64,000 nt of DNA from Chamaelirium japonicum (GCA_947650365.1 OX393551.1:58533744-58597743), one strand, 5' to 3'. Shown: positions 9,603-21,733, counted from the first letter of the stretch. Numbers and translations: made by a program. Notes: generated by a model from the sequence alone, not told the origin.

Positions 9603-9611
9603 AGGGGGTAT
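9601..9611 (+). promoter_or_regulatory. Polypurine tract
   Basis: GGAGGGGGTAT lies immediately before the LTR start TGTGTGTACC. It is the expected plus-strand primer site and shows that 9612-10842 is a 3' LTR in plus orientation. Confidence 0.7.
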
Positions 9612-9689
9612 TGTGTGTACCTTTCACTTTTGGAGCCGGCGCCGTAACAGTCGAAGAGAAGGAGGGGAGATCGGCCATGCAACAAGTAC

Positions 9690-10190
9690 CCCCCCCCCCT
9701 CTCTGTCTGGGTCGGTCGGTTGGTCCACAAAGAGGCAGCCCCCCCTCCCTTGGGTCGGCATGTACCCAAAGAGGGGGGGGTCGGCCGGTTGGTTCACAAG
9801 GAGGCAGCCCCCCCAGGTCGGCATATATACAGAGAGGGGGGGGGGTCGGCCGGTTGGTTCACAAGGAGGCAGCCCCCCCCCCCCAGGTCGGCATGTATAC
9901 AGAGAGGGGGGGGTCGGCCGGTTGGTTCACAAGGAGGCAGCCCCCCCCTGGGTCGGCATGTATACAAAGAAGGGGGGGGTCGGCCGGTTGGTCCACAAGG
10001 CAGCAGCCCCCCCCTCCTTTTCTTTGAGGGTTGGCATGTAGCCAAAGGGGGGGGGGGGGGCCGGTCGGTTGGTCCACAAAGAAGGCAGCAGCCCCCCCCC
10101 CCCCCTCTCTTTGTGGGTCGGCATGTAGCCAAAGGGGGGGGGCGGTCGGCTGGTCACCAAGGAAGCACCCCCCCCTCCTCGACGGGATGT
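9690..10190. repeat. G-run/C-run minisatellite in U3
   Basis: About seven units of 60-80 bp built from GGTCGGCCGGTTGGTTCACA, AGGAGGCAGC, a C run of 7-14, then GGTCGGCATGTATACA and a G run of 6-12. Run length differs between units. Each strand carries alternating G and C tracts, so hairpins and possibly G-quadruplexes could form. Confidence 0.92.
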
Positions 10191-10368
10191 GCAACGAAAT
10201 GAGGAGTGAAGTAGCAGTCAGACACGGCCCGTAGTGCTGACAACGCTCCGCATTTCCGGGCCAACGTGACCAGGTGTCAACCGCGCGCCACGTCACCGCG
10301 GCGGTTGAGCTCATTGCAGGGACACGTCACTCGCCCGATTTTCGCGGAGTGTAACCGTCACCCCGCCA

Positions 10369-10378
10369 CTATAAAAGG
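10369..10378 (+). promoter_or_regulatory. LTR TATA box
   Basis: CTATAAAAGG follows a GC-rich stretch with ACGTCAC motifs. It probably sets the U3/R boundary of the plus-strand LTR. Confidence 0.6.
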
Positions 10379-10842
10379 GGACCTACCCCTTCATCGGAAG
10401 GAGGAGGAATTCTGGAGGAGACGCTGCCCGTTTCGTCCCGGAGTTTGCGGAGCTGCGGAGATCAGTCGGTCTGCACCCAGAAGCTGTCTGCGGAGGTCGG
10501 CCGGTCAACACCCAGAAACTGTCTGCGAAGGTCGGTCGGTCGGCAGCCGGACACTGTTGGCAGCGACCTGCAGACAGACGCTGTCTGCAGCGGTCAGTAG
10601 TTAGAGTGAAATTGCAGAGGTCGGTAGTTTGGGAGACCGGTCCTCGGGGATTGTAATAGGGGTCAAGGTGAGAGATTGTAAACGAAGGAGCTGTTTTAGT
10701 GCATTCTCGCCCCACCCGTGGTTTTTTCCCCTTCGACGTTGCGAAGGGGTTTTTCCACGTAACCACTGTCTCTTCTTTGTATTTGGCTTGTTGGATTGTG
10801 CTCACCGCCCGAACCGCCCGGTTCGATTCAGTACCCCCCACA

Positions 10843-11073
10843 ATAGGATTTAATTCTAACACTCACGCCCCAAAACCCGGGTCGTAAGAGGAGGTCCACC
10901 AGAGGGTATTTAAGCACACCATCGCCCACCCCCTAGCCAATGGGGGACTAAATCCAACAATCTCGATTGAAATCATTCAGATTGTTGATTTAAAACCACA
11001 AAATAATTTAATTTTTTTTCCTATATATTTTTATAAAAAATATTTTTATTCTGTCAACCAACCAAATAGTTAC
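10843..11073. other. Spacer, AT-rich, no gene seen
   Basis: AT-rich sequence between two LTR-like blocks, including AAATAATTTAATTTTTTTTC. No gene or terminal repeat was recognised. Confidence 0.4.
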
Positions 11074-11905
11074 TGTGGGGGAAAATTACGGTTACTGTTC
11101 AATCTCCCTCTAATAGTCGATTGAGGGTCGATTTGATGTACTGTAGAGTCTTGAGCTGTCACTAACATTGTTGAGTATCGAAAGAGATGGAGAGAATGAG
11201 AGTTGACACATGATTTGGTGACGAAATTCAGTCGAAGTCTACGTCTCCCGTGCGGTAAGACGCAACCTTTGAATCCACTATCTCTAAAAAAGTAGAGCTA
11301 TTCTCGATAGAATAAGGAGTGTTTATACAAGTAGACAGAAGGTGGAGTAGGCATGACTAGAGTCTAATCACTATAAGGCTCAGAGAGCTCTGGAAAACAG
11401 AAAATGAAGTTGGGAATAATGAATTCCAGTCTGGTTTATTTGTCGGGTTTGCTATTTATAGAGTCTGGTTTATTTGTTGGGTTTGCTGACTTCTTTCTTC
11501 GAAGCTGAGCTAGAATTCACAGGGAAGGGAGCACTAAAATAATTACCGATTATGCCTTGAACATTTTTCTTAAATGGTATGGACTCTAGTTGGTTGGTCC
11601 CTATCAGTGGGTCCGGCGCACATCACAGCCGCATGCAGTTGGATGGAGTACCATTCACTCTCAGGTCACCTGACAGCGTGCGGCTGTGATGCGCACCGGG
11701 CCCACCAACCGAGTCAACTGAATAGAGAGGATCTGAGGGCTCCAACAACTAGAGGGGAACCCCAGAGTGGGTAGAGACGCGTGACCTCGCCTTAACATCA
11801 CATAGGGTCAGTTCCATGTGTGCACATACGCACTAGAATGCGGAATGGTAATTTAGTGAATTTTACTTAGGGGAATCCCACGTTTTACTAAGGGCACCCT
11901 AGTTA
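11074..11905 (-). mobile_element. Diverged LTR (solo or truncated), minus orientation
   Basis: The left edge TGTGGGGGAAAATTACGG parallels the edge of the LTR at 7427 (TGTGGGGGGAAATTTCC). Shared U5-like sequence follows (GATTTGGTGACGAAATTCAG, CTACGTCTCC). A minus-strand TATA box CTATAAATAG is at 11452-11461. No PBS lies beside it. The right edge and target duplication could not be fixed, so the end is approximate. Confidence 0.55.
11607..11705. repeat. ~30-bp imperfect inverted repeat
   Basis: GTGGGTCCGGCGCACATCAC..GCATGC (11607-11636) pairs with GCGTGCGGCTGTGATGCGCA..CCCAC (11676-11705) across about 39 bp. It lies in the presumed U3 of the LTR remnant. Confidence 0.75.
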
Positions 11906-12583
11906 ATAGTAAAATCACTATTCATCGACCCATGGCGTGATGACTAAGTGCGGATAAGTGTCCTAATTATTAGGATGCATTATCGCACACAGAAAACGGT
12001 CCATGCACGCTCCCGTAATAGGTGATTGGCTACTAGGTGCATGAGGGGCATTTTGGTCATATCAAACTGCCTCGCATGCCCTAATAGGCCGGCCACCCTA
12101 TTAGGGTTTGTGCATAGTGCCATCATCCCTTTAATCAAGGGATGAGGAATATTTGAATATTCAAATATCCCTCCCCTTGATTTTAGGGATGAGAGAAGGC
12201 AGGGGATCCAGGTGGTTACAAGGAGATAGGATAGAGAGACTTCGGCTAGCAGAGTGAGGGGGTCGGCAATTTTGAAAGGGGGGGGGGAGGGGGGGCACAA
12301 TTCTCAAGGAAAGGGTCACGGTTTTCATGAGAAAAATCATCCCTTCTTTCAGAAAATCTTAGGCCCTAAGAAATAGGCCCAAGTAACCACTCATTCTCTC
12401 ATCCGTTCTCATGTTCTCTCTGGCAGAAGGCTCTTGGGTTTTTCTGAGAAACTGAGAAGGCTCTCTCTCTCTATGATGAGAACTATGAACGCCCAGACTT
12501 TAATGGGTTTCCCAAACAGACTTTTTACATGTGGGAAAAGAATCATCATTCCATTCCCACACCTATTCCCTCGTTCCAAACAG
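11906..12583. other. Spacer with G run, no gene seen
   Basis: No gene was recognised. A G-rich run lies at 12279-12295, and a GAATATTTGAATATTC palindrome near 12147-12162. Confidence 0.4.
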
Positions 12584-12591
12584 GGTTTAAG

Positions 12592-12985
12592 TAGGGCTGG
12601 CAATTTCGACCCGGCACGGCAGACCCGACACGAAGTTAGTGGGTCTGGGTCAGGGTTAAACGGGTTCGGGTCGTAAACGGGTCGACACGATAGACCCGTT
12701 TAATAAACGGGTCGGGTCCAGGTTTAGGGTCTGGACACGATAGACCCGGGAAGACCTGTTTAGTATTCAACGGGTCATGTCGGGTCGGGTCGGGTCGGAT
12801 CGGGTCAACTGAATAGATCCGGGTGGTAAACGGGTCTTATCGGGTCTACCCGTTTATTAGCGGGTCGGGTACGAGTTTAGGATCTAGACATGATTAGTTA
12901 AACGGATCGGGTCCGGGTTTAGGTGTTTTGGACACGACACGAAACTATACACGAACCCGACACGACATGATCATTGCCACCCCTA
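12592..12985. mobile_element. hAT-like MITE, copy A (GGGTC-rich)
   Basis: 394 bp. It starts TAGGGCTGGCAAT and ends ATTGCCACCCCTA, forming terminal inverted repeats of the TAGGGGTGGCAAT type. The 8-bp target duplication GGTTTAAG is perfect (12584-12591 and 12986-12993). The interior is a dense run of GGGTCGGGTC, GACCCG and CCCGTTTA motifs. No transposase. An 8-bp duplication and these termini fit the hAT superfamily. Confidence 0.88.
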
Positions 12986-12993
12986 GGTTTAAG

Positions 12994-13910
12994 TGCTCTA
13001 TGGAGCTATAGGGAGAGTATTAAGTGCAGCCCAATAGCCAACAACCACGTGTGCAGGTTGGCTATTGGGTTGGCCATGGGGTTGGTTACATCAGCATTTC
13101 TCTACCGCGCAATGGTTGGCTATTGGCCCGCCTGTCATCGAGCAGCTATGATTTCTCGGCTGGAGAAGTTATTTCATGTGGCGTGCATCGACCATTGCTC
13201 ATTGTGTCGAGAGAAAGAAAATGCATCAGCACCAACCAGTAGCCGATGCATGCCACCTCAGCGTGTATCCTACTTTGTGTGTCCCATGTGTGTTCAAATT
13301 TTATCCTTTTCAATATCATAAAACTTGCAGTAAATTTTTTTTTTTTTTTTTTCATTTCCGCTGCAATTTAGGGTTTGGGGGGCTGTTTCGGTCGAGTGCA
13401 ACATGCTCACTCAACTCGTCGAACTTAAGGGCTCATAGGGAGACCAATGTCTCTTGAAAGGTTCAGAGTAGCACCACTCCTTGTGGGGGCACTCATCAGG
13501 GATCGATTCCCGCTTCGGCCATCTCCTTCGGACTAGGTGGGTCTCTTCGGTTCGTTGCGAACTAGGTGGACCATTTCACATGTTTACTTGTGTGGCGGCT
13601 TCCTTGTTTGCAGTTGGCTAGGTCCCATCTAGTGTGTTGTGCCATGATGGCCATCGCCTCCTTCGCCCATGTTCAATCGGTTTTGCCCGGTTGGGAGTTG
13701 TTGTGAATGAGAGAGGGGGTAATCAATCCACGTTACCGTGCCTATCCTATATATATAGTAAATCACCCCCTGGCCTATATTATAGTATATGCTAGTAAGT
13801 GCCTGTGTCTGTCGGAACTTGGACGGTCGTCTTCAGCGGCAACGTGCCTGTAGGCACTCGGGCAGCCACGTTCGGAGACCACGGTTGTCTTCGGGGTGTG
13901 ATTCACTTGT

Positions 13911-13911
<1 letters not shown>
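12994..13911. other. Intergenic, no gene seen
   Basis: It holds a perfect 13-bp hairpin (CCCAATAGCCAAC at 13030-13042 with GTTGGCTATTGGG at 13057-13069), a third TTGGCTATTGGCC near 13114, and a poly-T run near 13338. From about 13740 it resembles sequence near 54330-54590. Confidence 0.45.

Positions 13912-13979
<68 letters not shown>
13912..13979. repeat. (GA)n microsatellite
   Basis: About 34 uninterrupted AG units. Confidence 0.98.
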
Positions 13980-13980
<1 letters not shown>

Positions 13981-14360
13981 ACTAATTAACCTTCCAAAAA
14001 ATATACCAATTAACATCAAATAGCCATTTAATGTCTTTGAATATGTATTTATCATCTTTAGAGTAGGTTTTTAATAGGATTTATGAGAAAGAGGCAACTC
14101 GGCTTAAAATTGAAAGAACCGATTTAGGTGGAGAAGAGGATTTTGATATTTATTACCTAATTCCTACCACAATTTTGGATAGCTATGATTGAGATTTGGG
14201 GCCATTTATTAGCTAGCTAGTTGTTTTGGGTCAATAGAAGGTTGTGATTTGTACATAAAATCGAACAACTAAGAGAGTTTTTTTTTTTGTCCTAGTTAGT
14301 CCAATATTGCTGTGCCATGTTATATAAACTAGTGTATGCTCGTGTTTGTCAGCACTACAG
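13980..14360. other. Intergenic, no gene seen
   Basis: AT-rich. The part after the microsatellite (CATTTAATGTCTTTGAATAT, TTTATCATCTTTAGAGTAGG) resembles 54510-54580, so it belongs to a dispersed repeat. Confidence 0.4.
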
Positions 14361-14480
14361 CGAGCCACCTTTGGCGGCAACACATCTGTTGACAATGCAG
14401 CGAGCCGCATTCGGCAGCAACACAACTGTCGCCAATGCAGCGGGCCGCCTTCGGCGGCAAGACACCCCCGGATATCACCA
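14361..14480. repeat. 40-bp tandem repeat, three units
   Basis: CGAGCCACCTTTGGCGGCAA at 14361, CGAGCCGCATTCGGCAGCAA at 14401 and CGGGCCGCCTTCGGCGGCAA at 14441, exactly 40 bp apart. Confidence 0.85.
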
Positions 14481-15440
14481 CGCACATCGTCATATTCGGT
14501 GCAAACTCACCTGACCTCCTTTGGCAACAAAATACTTTCAGCGACAACACCGGCTTACAGCGGCCCTATTCCGACGGGCCGACAACCCCGACACCACCAA
14601 CAACGACTGTGACATTCGCTGCCACCTAAGCGGCCTCCTTCGACGGTAACGGTCTCGCTCTGGTGGCACGAAGCGAGCGCACGACCAACCCCCATAGAGA
14701 GAGAGACAGAGATCCTGTGTGCTACCCCCCTATTTTCTCTCACGTCCGACCCATTCTCTCTCTCTCTAAGTCCCATCTGATCTTCTCTCTTCCGCGCTCC
14801 TCTCTCTCTCTCTCACTCCCTTTCTTATCAAACACGCAAACCAACCGTCCAAACCCAGTCAGCCATGCATGCATGTCAGATAATCCGACTCCCTGTCTAT
14901 CCGACCTTATCACAGCCGTCCCTTGAATACAAACCATATTCGAGTCGTCTATATCTCAATCTCTATCTGCTACCCGCAACCGTCTGAGAAGCCCAAGCCC
15001 AGCTTTATCTGATCCCCCTATCAAGACTGATCGCAGCTACCCCTCCTCCCCCTCTCAAATCTGATCCCAGCCGTTCGAGATCATCATTAAAACCTGGCGA
15101 CCCGAACCCTCGCGACTTTCCCCCTCTCTCCGTGACATCTCAGCCCATGCATTGATCACAGCCATCCCAAACCCATGCACACACATCCGCACCCCCCTCG
15201 CGAATCTCTCTCCCCCTAAAAAACCTGCGCACGTCCCCCCTCTCTTGGATTCTCTCTCTACCTCTACGATCATCTCTATCTCCTCTCTGATCTTGATCTC
15301 CCCTCCTTTCTCTCCTATTTTCTGTAACTAATTATCTCTTTTCTCTCTTTGTTTTCTTTCCTTAATCGTCTCTCTCTCATTTAATCTCGATCGCAATCCT
15401 ATCTCCCCTCCGTGAATTTTGGCGATCTTTTTCTTTCTTT
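14481..15440. other. CT-rich intergenic, no gene seen
   Basis: Low-complexity pyrimidine-rich sequence with scattered CTCTCT blocks. No coding similarity. Confidence 0.5.
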
Positions 15441-15458
15441 CCTTACACCAGATTGCAG

Positions 15459-15460
<2 letters not shown>

Positions 15461-15502
<42 letters not shown>

Positions 15503-15597
15503 CGAGCTGTAGCCGACCTAATCCCAGCCATCCTTTTTCTCTAAAGAGGGAAATCGGGGGAAGAGAGAGAAAGAGACGGAGAGAGAGATCCTGGGGA

Positions 15598-15629
<32 letters not shown>

Positions 15630-15643
15630 CAGAGAGATAAAAC

Positions 15644-15692
<49 letters not shown>

Positions 15693-15766
15693 AATCGTGG
15701 GGAGAGAGAGAGAAGAGAGAGAGAGAGATAAAATCGTGGGGAGAGAGACAATCGGGAAGAGAGAGA

Positions 15767-15807
<41 letters not shown>

Positions 15808-15840
15808 GGACGGAGAAAGAGAGAGAGAGAGAGATGGGGA
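15461..15840. repeat. Compound CT then GA microsatellite region
   Basis: A (CT)n tract at about 15465-15499 is followed after 60 bp by interrupted (GA)n with repeated GATAAAATCGTGGGGAGAGA units (about 15560-15840). CT and GA blocks facing each other could fold back. Confidence 0.92.
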
Positions 15841-16007
15841 AGAAGAGGCAATTTTTTTGTCTAGTCAGCTTGTCCTAGGCAATGGTTCCGTTTTGTCTAA
15901 TCAGCACAAAACCGACGTCTCTTGTTATATAGATAAATTCTTTGAGAAATGATCCCATAAGGCGTCCTTTGCCATATGGTGGCCAGCCTTATGCATCAAA
16001 GCCATTC
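15841..16007. other. Spacer
   Basis: Unique-looking sequence between the microsatellite and the MITE; no gene. Confidence 0.4.
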
Positions 16008-16015
16008 GATGACAG

Positions 16016-16539
16016 CAAGAGTGGCACTAGGTCAGGTTGGGTCGGGTCGGGTTTGGGCTGGGCTGAGACATAAGTACTAGGGCAAAAGCCGCAAAACACC
16101 CAACCCAAACCTGACCCGTTTAATAAATGGGTCAAAAACTTAAACCCAAACAAGACCTGCCTAATAAACGGATTGACCCGACCTAACCTGTTTAACCTGT
16201 TTAATAAACGGGTAAAGTCGGGTTGGGTCAGGTTGGCACGGGTTGGGTCAACAGAACCCATGTAAAGGTCGGGTTGTGCTAGGTTTGATTGCATTGGGTC
16301 GGGTTTGGTCAGGTTGGGCCGGGTTGGATCGGGTCGGAACGAGTCGGGTTTTTGATGGGTTGACATGATCAATTTGGTAAACAGATCAAGCCGGGTCAAC
16401 CGGGTTATAAGAATAAATCAAACCCGACCAATTAAATAAACGGGTCAATCTATTTATGACCCAAACCTATTTGAGTCAAGCCCAAACCCGCTAACTTTCG
16501 GATCAGATTGGCGGATCAGATCAAGGATTGCCAGCCCTA
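16016..16539. mobile_element. hAT-like MITE, copy B (GGGTC-rich)
   Basis: 524 bp. It ends ATTGCCAGCCCTA; the left terminus (CAAGAGTGGCAC) is degenerate. Flanks GATGACAG (16008-16015) and GATGACAC (16540-16547) match at 7 of 8 bases. The interior has the same GGGTCGGGT, AACCCGACC and TTTAATAAACGGGT motifs as copies A and C. More diverged than C. Confidence 0.75.
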
Positions 16540-16547
16540 GATGACAC

Positions 16548-17646
16548 CGACATGTAAATATCACTCAACCCGGACTGGTGGCGGTAGATGCATCAGTCCC
16601 GCCACCTTACAAACTTTTTTAAAGCCTCTATGCTGTTTAAAGCATTTCTTTATTTTTCATGATTTCCCTCTTTGTTTTATATATATAAGTTTGAAGTCAA
16701 CTACGGCACTTATGGATATTTATTTCATTCTTAGTATCTATCTTGATGAATCATCATTAGTCTCTATCTTGCCCGTGCGTTCTATAAATCTATCTAATAG
16801 TATAATATTAAGACGGAAGAATTTAATACTGGGGGAGATGGTAAAAACTTCTTTTAAGGAGTTGCTTTCTCGCTGACGCCATCGAAGCTGTTGCCCGTTG
16901 TCGTTGCCTTCTTTACTGCAACCGGAGCTGCTCGCCGACGCCACCAAAGCTGCCGGCCAATTCCCCGCTGCCTCTACTACAGCCATCGCCATCGTCAGAA
17001 CTGATCGGGAGAGAGGGGAGAAGAAACCGAAGGGAAGGTAGTTTCGGATTTACTAATAAAAATAGAAACCTTAAGCTAAATCAACCTCTTCAATATCCTG
17101 TTCATAGGTTGGATCTGTTGTGAGGACCTCTCACACATTACTCCTTTAAATTTTGAAATGTGGTCACACTATAGACGAATGGGTTGGTCCTTTGGGTTTC
17201 CAAAGCATTCACAGCCATCCGTGACCGCATTAAGAGCCCAAGATTCGATCTAAACTCTCTCCCGTGTAAATGCATTAAGAGTGCAAAGAGCCTTTTTACT
17301 CCAATTGCGATCTCTTAGTTGGCTGTATTTTAAAAATAAAATCGAAAAGAAACCACGTGGGATCCGATGGTTCACGCTGTCTTCCCTACATGGAGAGCAT
17401 TTTTGCTATATGCTGAACTTCCTTATGGCTCAATCGAGATGTGCCAACAAGTACACATGGCACATCTCGATTTGGCGTTAAAGCAAGTGCAACGTACTAG
17501 TTGGGCAGAAAAATGCTCCCCCTTCGCAAGTTGAACCAAAGGTTTAATGATAGCTTTTATGAAATTACAAATAGTGGCATCCTTCTCCTCTCTCAAATTT
17601 TGAACGGAAGGTTTAATGGCAGATTTTATGGAATTAAAAATACTAG

Positions 17647-17647
<1 letters not shown>
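16548..17647. other. Intergenic, no gene seen
   Basis: No protein similarity. It contains GCTGTTGCCCGTTGTCGTTG-type triplet-rich sequence at about 16870-16990, but frames are short and unrecognised. Confidence 0.4.

Positions 17648-17707
<60 letters not shown>
17648..17707. repeat. (CT)n microsatellite
   Basis: About 30 CT units. Confidence 0.98.
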
Positions 17708-17708
<1 letters not shown>

Positions 17709-18780
17709 GCGTGTTGAAACCCCCATCATCATATATACAATATGTGGGAGCAAAATGGGAGCAAGATAGGTTCAATATATGACAACCTCCGCCCCTCTCC
17801 AGGTCTGTCATTGTCGGGACCATTTATACTGACTGCCGTGGCCACGCCACCTTTTGCATCCAGCAACTAGCCTTTCCTCATTGAGCTCCCAGGACATGCA
17901 ACCAGCCTCCTCTGCATCACTTCGAGTGCCGCAGAAGCATCCCATGCGACCACTCCTCCGTCGCCGCTGCCTCTCAGCACTCGCCACACTTCGCCCCCAT
18001 CTTGAAGGTCTAATACAATGGACACAACGTGGGGTAGTAGAAGAGGTCCGCCGAGAAGGACCACCTTATATTGGAAACGGTACTATAGTCGAAGTCGGCT
18101 AGGTGGGGGTGTCGAGGAGGACGGGGAGCTAATGTACGTGAGAGTGACTTACGAGCAAGTCATGCATTTTTGTGACTTGGTGTTGTACCACATCATCAAC
18201 CTCGGGCTGGCCCAACTCAAGAACTTTGTGTCTTCTTGGTTCGGACTGGATAAAGATGAGGGCACTTTGGGTATATAGTTTATGTTTGTGGGTCTTTTAT
18301 GTGAGACAAGGGTTGTTGGGAGGAATATTTTTTTGGAAATATTTTGGGAAGTAGGAGTATTTCGGAAAATGGGACATTAGGTTTGGGAAGTAGGACAATT
18401 TGTACTAAGGGTTTAACTGGTGGAAAAGGAAAATTGAGCCCAAATTGATGCCAAAACTAAAGTTTTTTGAAAAGCAACATGTGTGATACAATTTTATGCC
18501 TAGATTTACTATTTTTTGTATGTATTGCCTTGGTAATTATCCATTTGGAATCAATTACCTCTCTACCAATAAGCTTTTTTTCCCTAAATTCAGTCATTTT
18601 CAATACTGTTTATAATGAATGACGAGTATTTTACTATCTTTCAACCCTTACAATATTTCTTTTAAAAAAAATTTCATCATGCTAATGGCCCAGGTTCACT
18701 ACTAGTACATATGAAGCCTTGAGGACTATGTAGCCACGTGTCAAGTTTAAGATTGCCTCTCTCTCTCTCTAATAATTTTA
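17708..18780. other. Intergenic, no supported gene
   Basis: Short open frames at 17854-18102 and 18018-18278 have no family I recognise and no start context. AT-rich sequence follows. Confidence 0.4.
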
Positions 18781-19530
18781 AATTTTTTTTGGGATAATTA
18801 GTGATTAATCCCTTACTAACATTTGATTTAACGTACAATACATTCAAATATGGTTGGTTACGTATGGTCCTTTCATTTGGCAAATGTCCACTTTACCCCC
18901 TACATGCAACGTAATGTACAAGAAGAAATAATGTGGAAAGTAGCACTTCAGAAATGAGTTGTAGCAATTGCTATAGTGATTTCACTGTAACAATTTTTTT
19001 TTTTAAAAATAAGATTTTATAAAAAATTGCTACATTGATTTTACTGTAGCAAAGAGAAACAATCCGGTACTAAAGATGAACAATTGATTTTCATTATAGC
19101 AATTGCTCATCTTTAGTGACGTTGTTGCTCTTTGCTATAGTGTACTAAAGAGAAACAATTCGGTACTAAAGAGAAACAATTGCTACAATGATTACACTGT
19201 AACAAAAAAAAAATTAAACAAGATTTTAAAAAAATAATTGCTACAGTGATTTCACTGTAGCAAAGAGCAACAATTCGCCCCAAAAAATGAACAATTCGTA
19301 ATATACTGTAGCTGTCATTTGCTGCATTGAAAATATCGTGGGTTTTTAATCAAAGATATTTTTGTCATTTAAAGGCGATAAAATTCAATGGAGGGACCTA
19401 TTGCAAATGTATATGTTTCGAAAGTGACATGGTATATGTAGGGATACTTGGACATCCTTTACATTGATCAAATCCGATGTCAGGGGCCTACCACCAACTC
19501 CACTTAAATTTTTTAATGAATGCGTTCATC
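18781..19530. repeat. Region of nested short inverted repeats
   Basis: Variants of TTGCTACAGTGATTTCACTG and TGTAGCAAAGAGCAACAATT occur at least four times in both orientations (18960-19310). Termini with a target duplication were not found, so this is a possible MITE remnant only. Confidence 0.5.
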
Positions 19531-19783
19531 TTTTAACTTTTTTTTTTTTTTAATGATCGAACTCGATTCCTCTTTCCTTGGTTTCAGCTCGTCTGTATTT
19601 ATGGTGCCTCTATTCCCCCCTATTTCTTAATCCCATGCACGGGATTAGAATTCAACAGTATATACTGAAAATTTTAATTTTCAACCGATACCATTGCATC
19701 TGTATGGAATCTAATTAAGAATTGATCATCACCGTTGAATTTTAATTCCACACATGGGATGAAGGATACGAGGGAATACAGAC

Positions 19784-19786
<3 letters not shown>

Positions 19787-19874
<88 letters not shown>
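19787..19874. repeat. Compound (CT)n(GT)n(GA)n microsatellite
   Basis: CT at 19787-19819, GT at 19820-19845 and GA at 19846-19874, uninterrupted. The outer CT and GA arms are complementary. Confidence 0.98.
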
Positions 19875-19879
<5 letters not shown>

Positions 19880-19914
19880 GAGACAAGTCGAACTCCCCCC
19901 CCCCCTCCCCTTCC

Positions 19915-20522
<608 letters not shown>

Positions 20523-20530
20523 CCTTCAAG

Positions 20531-20979
20531 TAGGGGTGGCAATGGGTCGGGTCGGGTCGGGTCGGGTTGAGACATAGGTTTAAGGGCAAAACACCCAACC
20601 CGAACCCGACCCGTTTAATAAATGGGTCAAAAACTTAAACCCAAACCCGACCCGACCCGTTTAACCCGTTTACTAAACGGGTCGGGTTGGTTCGGGTTGG
20701 CGCAACAGAACCCATGTAAACCTACTGGGTTGGGTCAAGACAAGTCGGATTGGGCCGGATTTGATCGGATTGGGTCGGGTTGGCTCAGGTCGGGTCGGGT
20801 TGACACGACCCATTTGGTAAACTGGTCAAGTCGCGTCGATCGGGTTATAAGTACAAACCCGAACCCGACCCATTAAATAAACGGGTCAATCGGGTTGACC
20901 CTTATATGACCCGAACCCGTTTAGACCAAATCTAAACTCGCTAACTTCGGGTCGGGTCAAGGTTTAATTGCCACCCCTA
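20531..20979. mobile_element. hAT-like MITE, copy C (GGGTC-rich)
   Basis: 449 bp. It starts TAGGGGTGGCAAT and ends ATTGCCACCCCTA, a perfect 13-bp terminal inverted repeat. Flanks CCTTCAAG (20523-20530) and ACTTCAAG (20980-20987) agree at 7 of 8 bases. The interior matches copies A and B in its GGGTCGGGTCGGGT and TAAACGGGTC motifs. No coding capacity. Confidence 0.88.
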
Positions 20980-21259
20980 ACTTCAAGAACCAGCCAACTG
21001 CATGGGGTTTATTTAAGAGTAGGGTGTATTCAAGAGTCCATATAATTAGGGTATATTTAAGGTGGTATGTGTTTGATTGGAGTATAATTAAGTTGGAGCG
21101 GACCATTTAACTGGGGTGTATTGAAGGTGGGGTGTAAGGGGAAAGGGTATTTTTGGGATAAGAATGGGGTATGAAAAAAAAGGATGGGGGTGTGGTTTGT
21201 TGGAAATGGGGGCTAATTACAGATTTTTGAGGTATGAATAAAATTTCCCATATTTTAAA

Positions 21260-21724
21260 GGATTTTTTACAAATCCATCCATGTAATCTTCAATACTTAC
21301 ATATCAACCGCTGTAAGTTCATATTTACATATAAACCTTTTGAGTTATCTAATATTTCATATCGACCCCTATAGTTAGTTGGCATCCAAAATGAAGAAAT
21401 ATTTCATAAATATTCTTCGTTGTTATTTCCTTAATCTAAGGAGAAATAACTTATTACCCATGGTTTTAATTACTTAAATTGATCTATCTTTATTGAACAT
21501 GAACTTAACCCAAAACACACATAAATATTGCCCGAATCTAACTTGAAGTATTCTCACATTAGAGGGGTATTTATAAAATTTTAGATAAAATATTAAGGAT
21601 GAAATCAAAAATATTCTCTCGTTTTGGATGTCAGCTGACTGTAAGGGTCTATATGTAAATATTACTTTAATTGAGGTTTATGTATAAATGGAGAAGATTA
21701 TAGGGGCCGATTTGTAAAAGACCC
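21260..21724. mobile_element. Mutator-like MITE with 9-bp target duplication
   Basis: 465 bp. The left end GGATTTTTTACAAATC and the reverse complement of the right end GGGTCTTTTACAAATC form inverted repeats that continue with TAATCTTC about 12 bp further in. The target duplication TATTTTAAA (9 bp) is perfect at 21251-21259 and 21725-21733. A 9-bp duplication is the hallmark of Mutator-like elements. No ORF. Confidence 0.85.
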
Positions 21725-21733
21725 TATTTTAAA

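Larger units (their letters stand above)
8041..10842 (+). mobile_element. 3' part of a plus-strand Ty3/gypsy element
   Basis: It consists of internal sequence (8041-9600) with an antisense ORF, a polypurine tract and a 1,231-bp LTR. The left part is cut off by the 7427-8040 LTR. No pol is present on this side. The layout (antisense ORF next to the 3' LTR) matches Tat-lineage elements. Confidence 0.65.
9612..10842 (+). mobile_element. 3' LTR, plus orientation
   Basis: 1,231 bp, beginning TGTGTGTACC and ending ACCCCCCACA. A TATA box (CTATAAAAGG at 10369-10378) lies about 475 bp before the end, so U3 is long and holds a minisatellite. R-U5 contains further direct repeats with GGTCGGTCGGT-type cores (10460-10630). 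Right flank ATAGG. Confidence 0.75.

Noticed and set aside
17854..18278. Small plus-strand frames as a host gene
   Set aside because: No recognisable domain, overlapping frames, no promoter or splice support.
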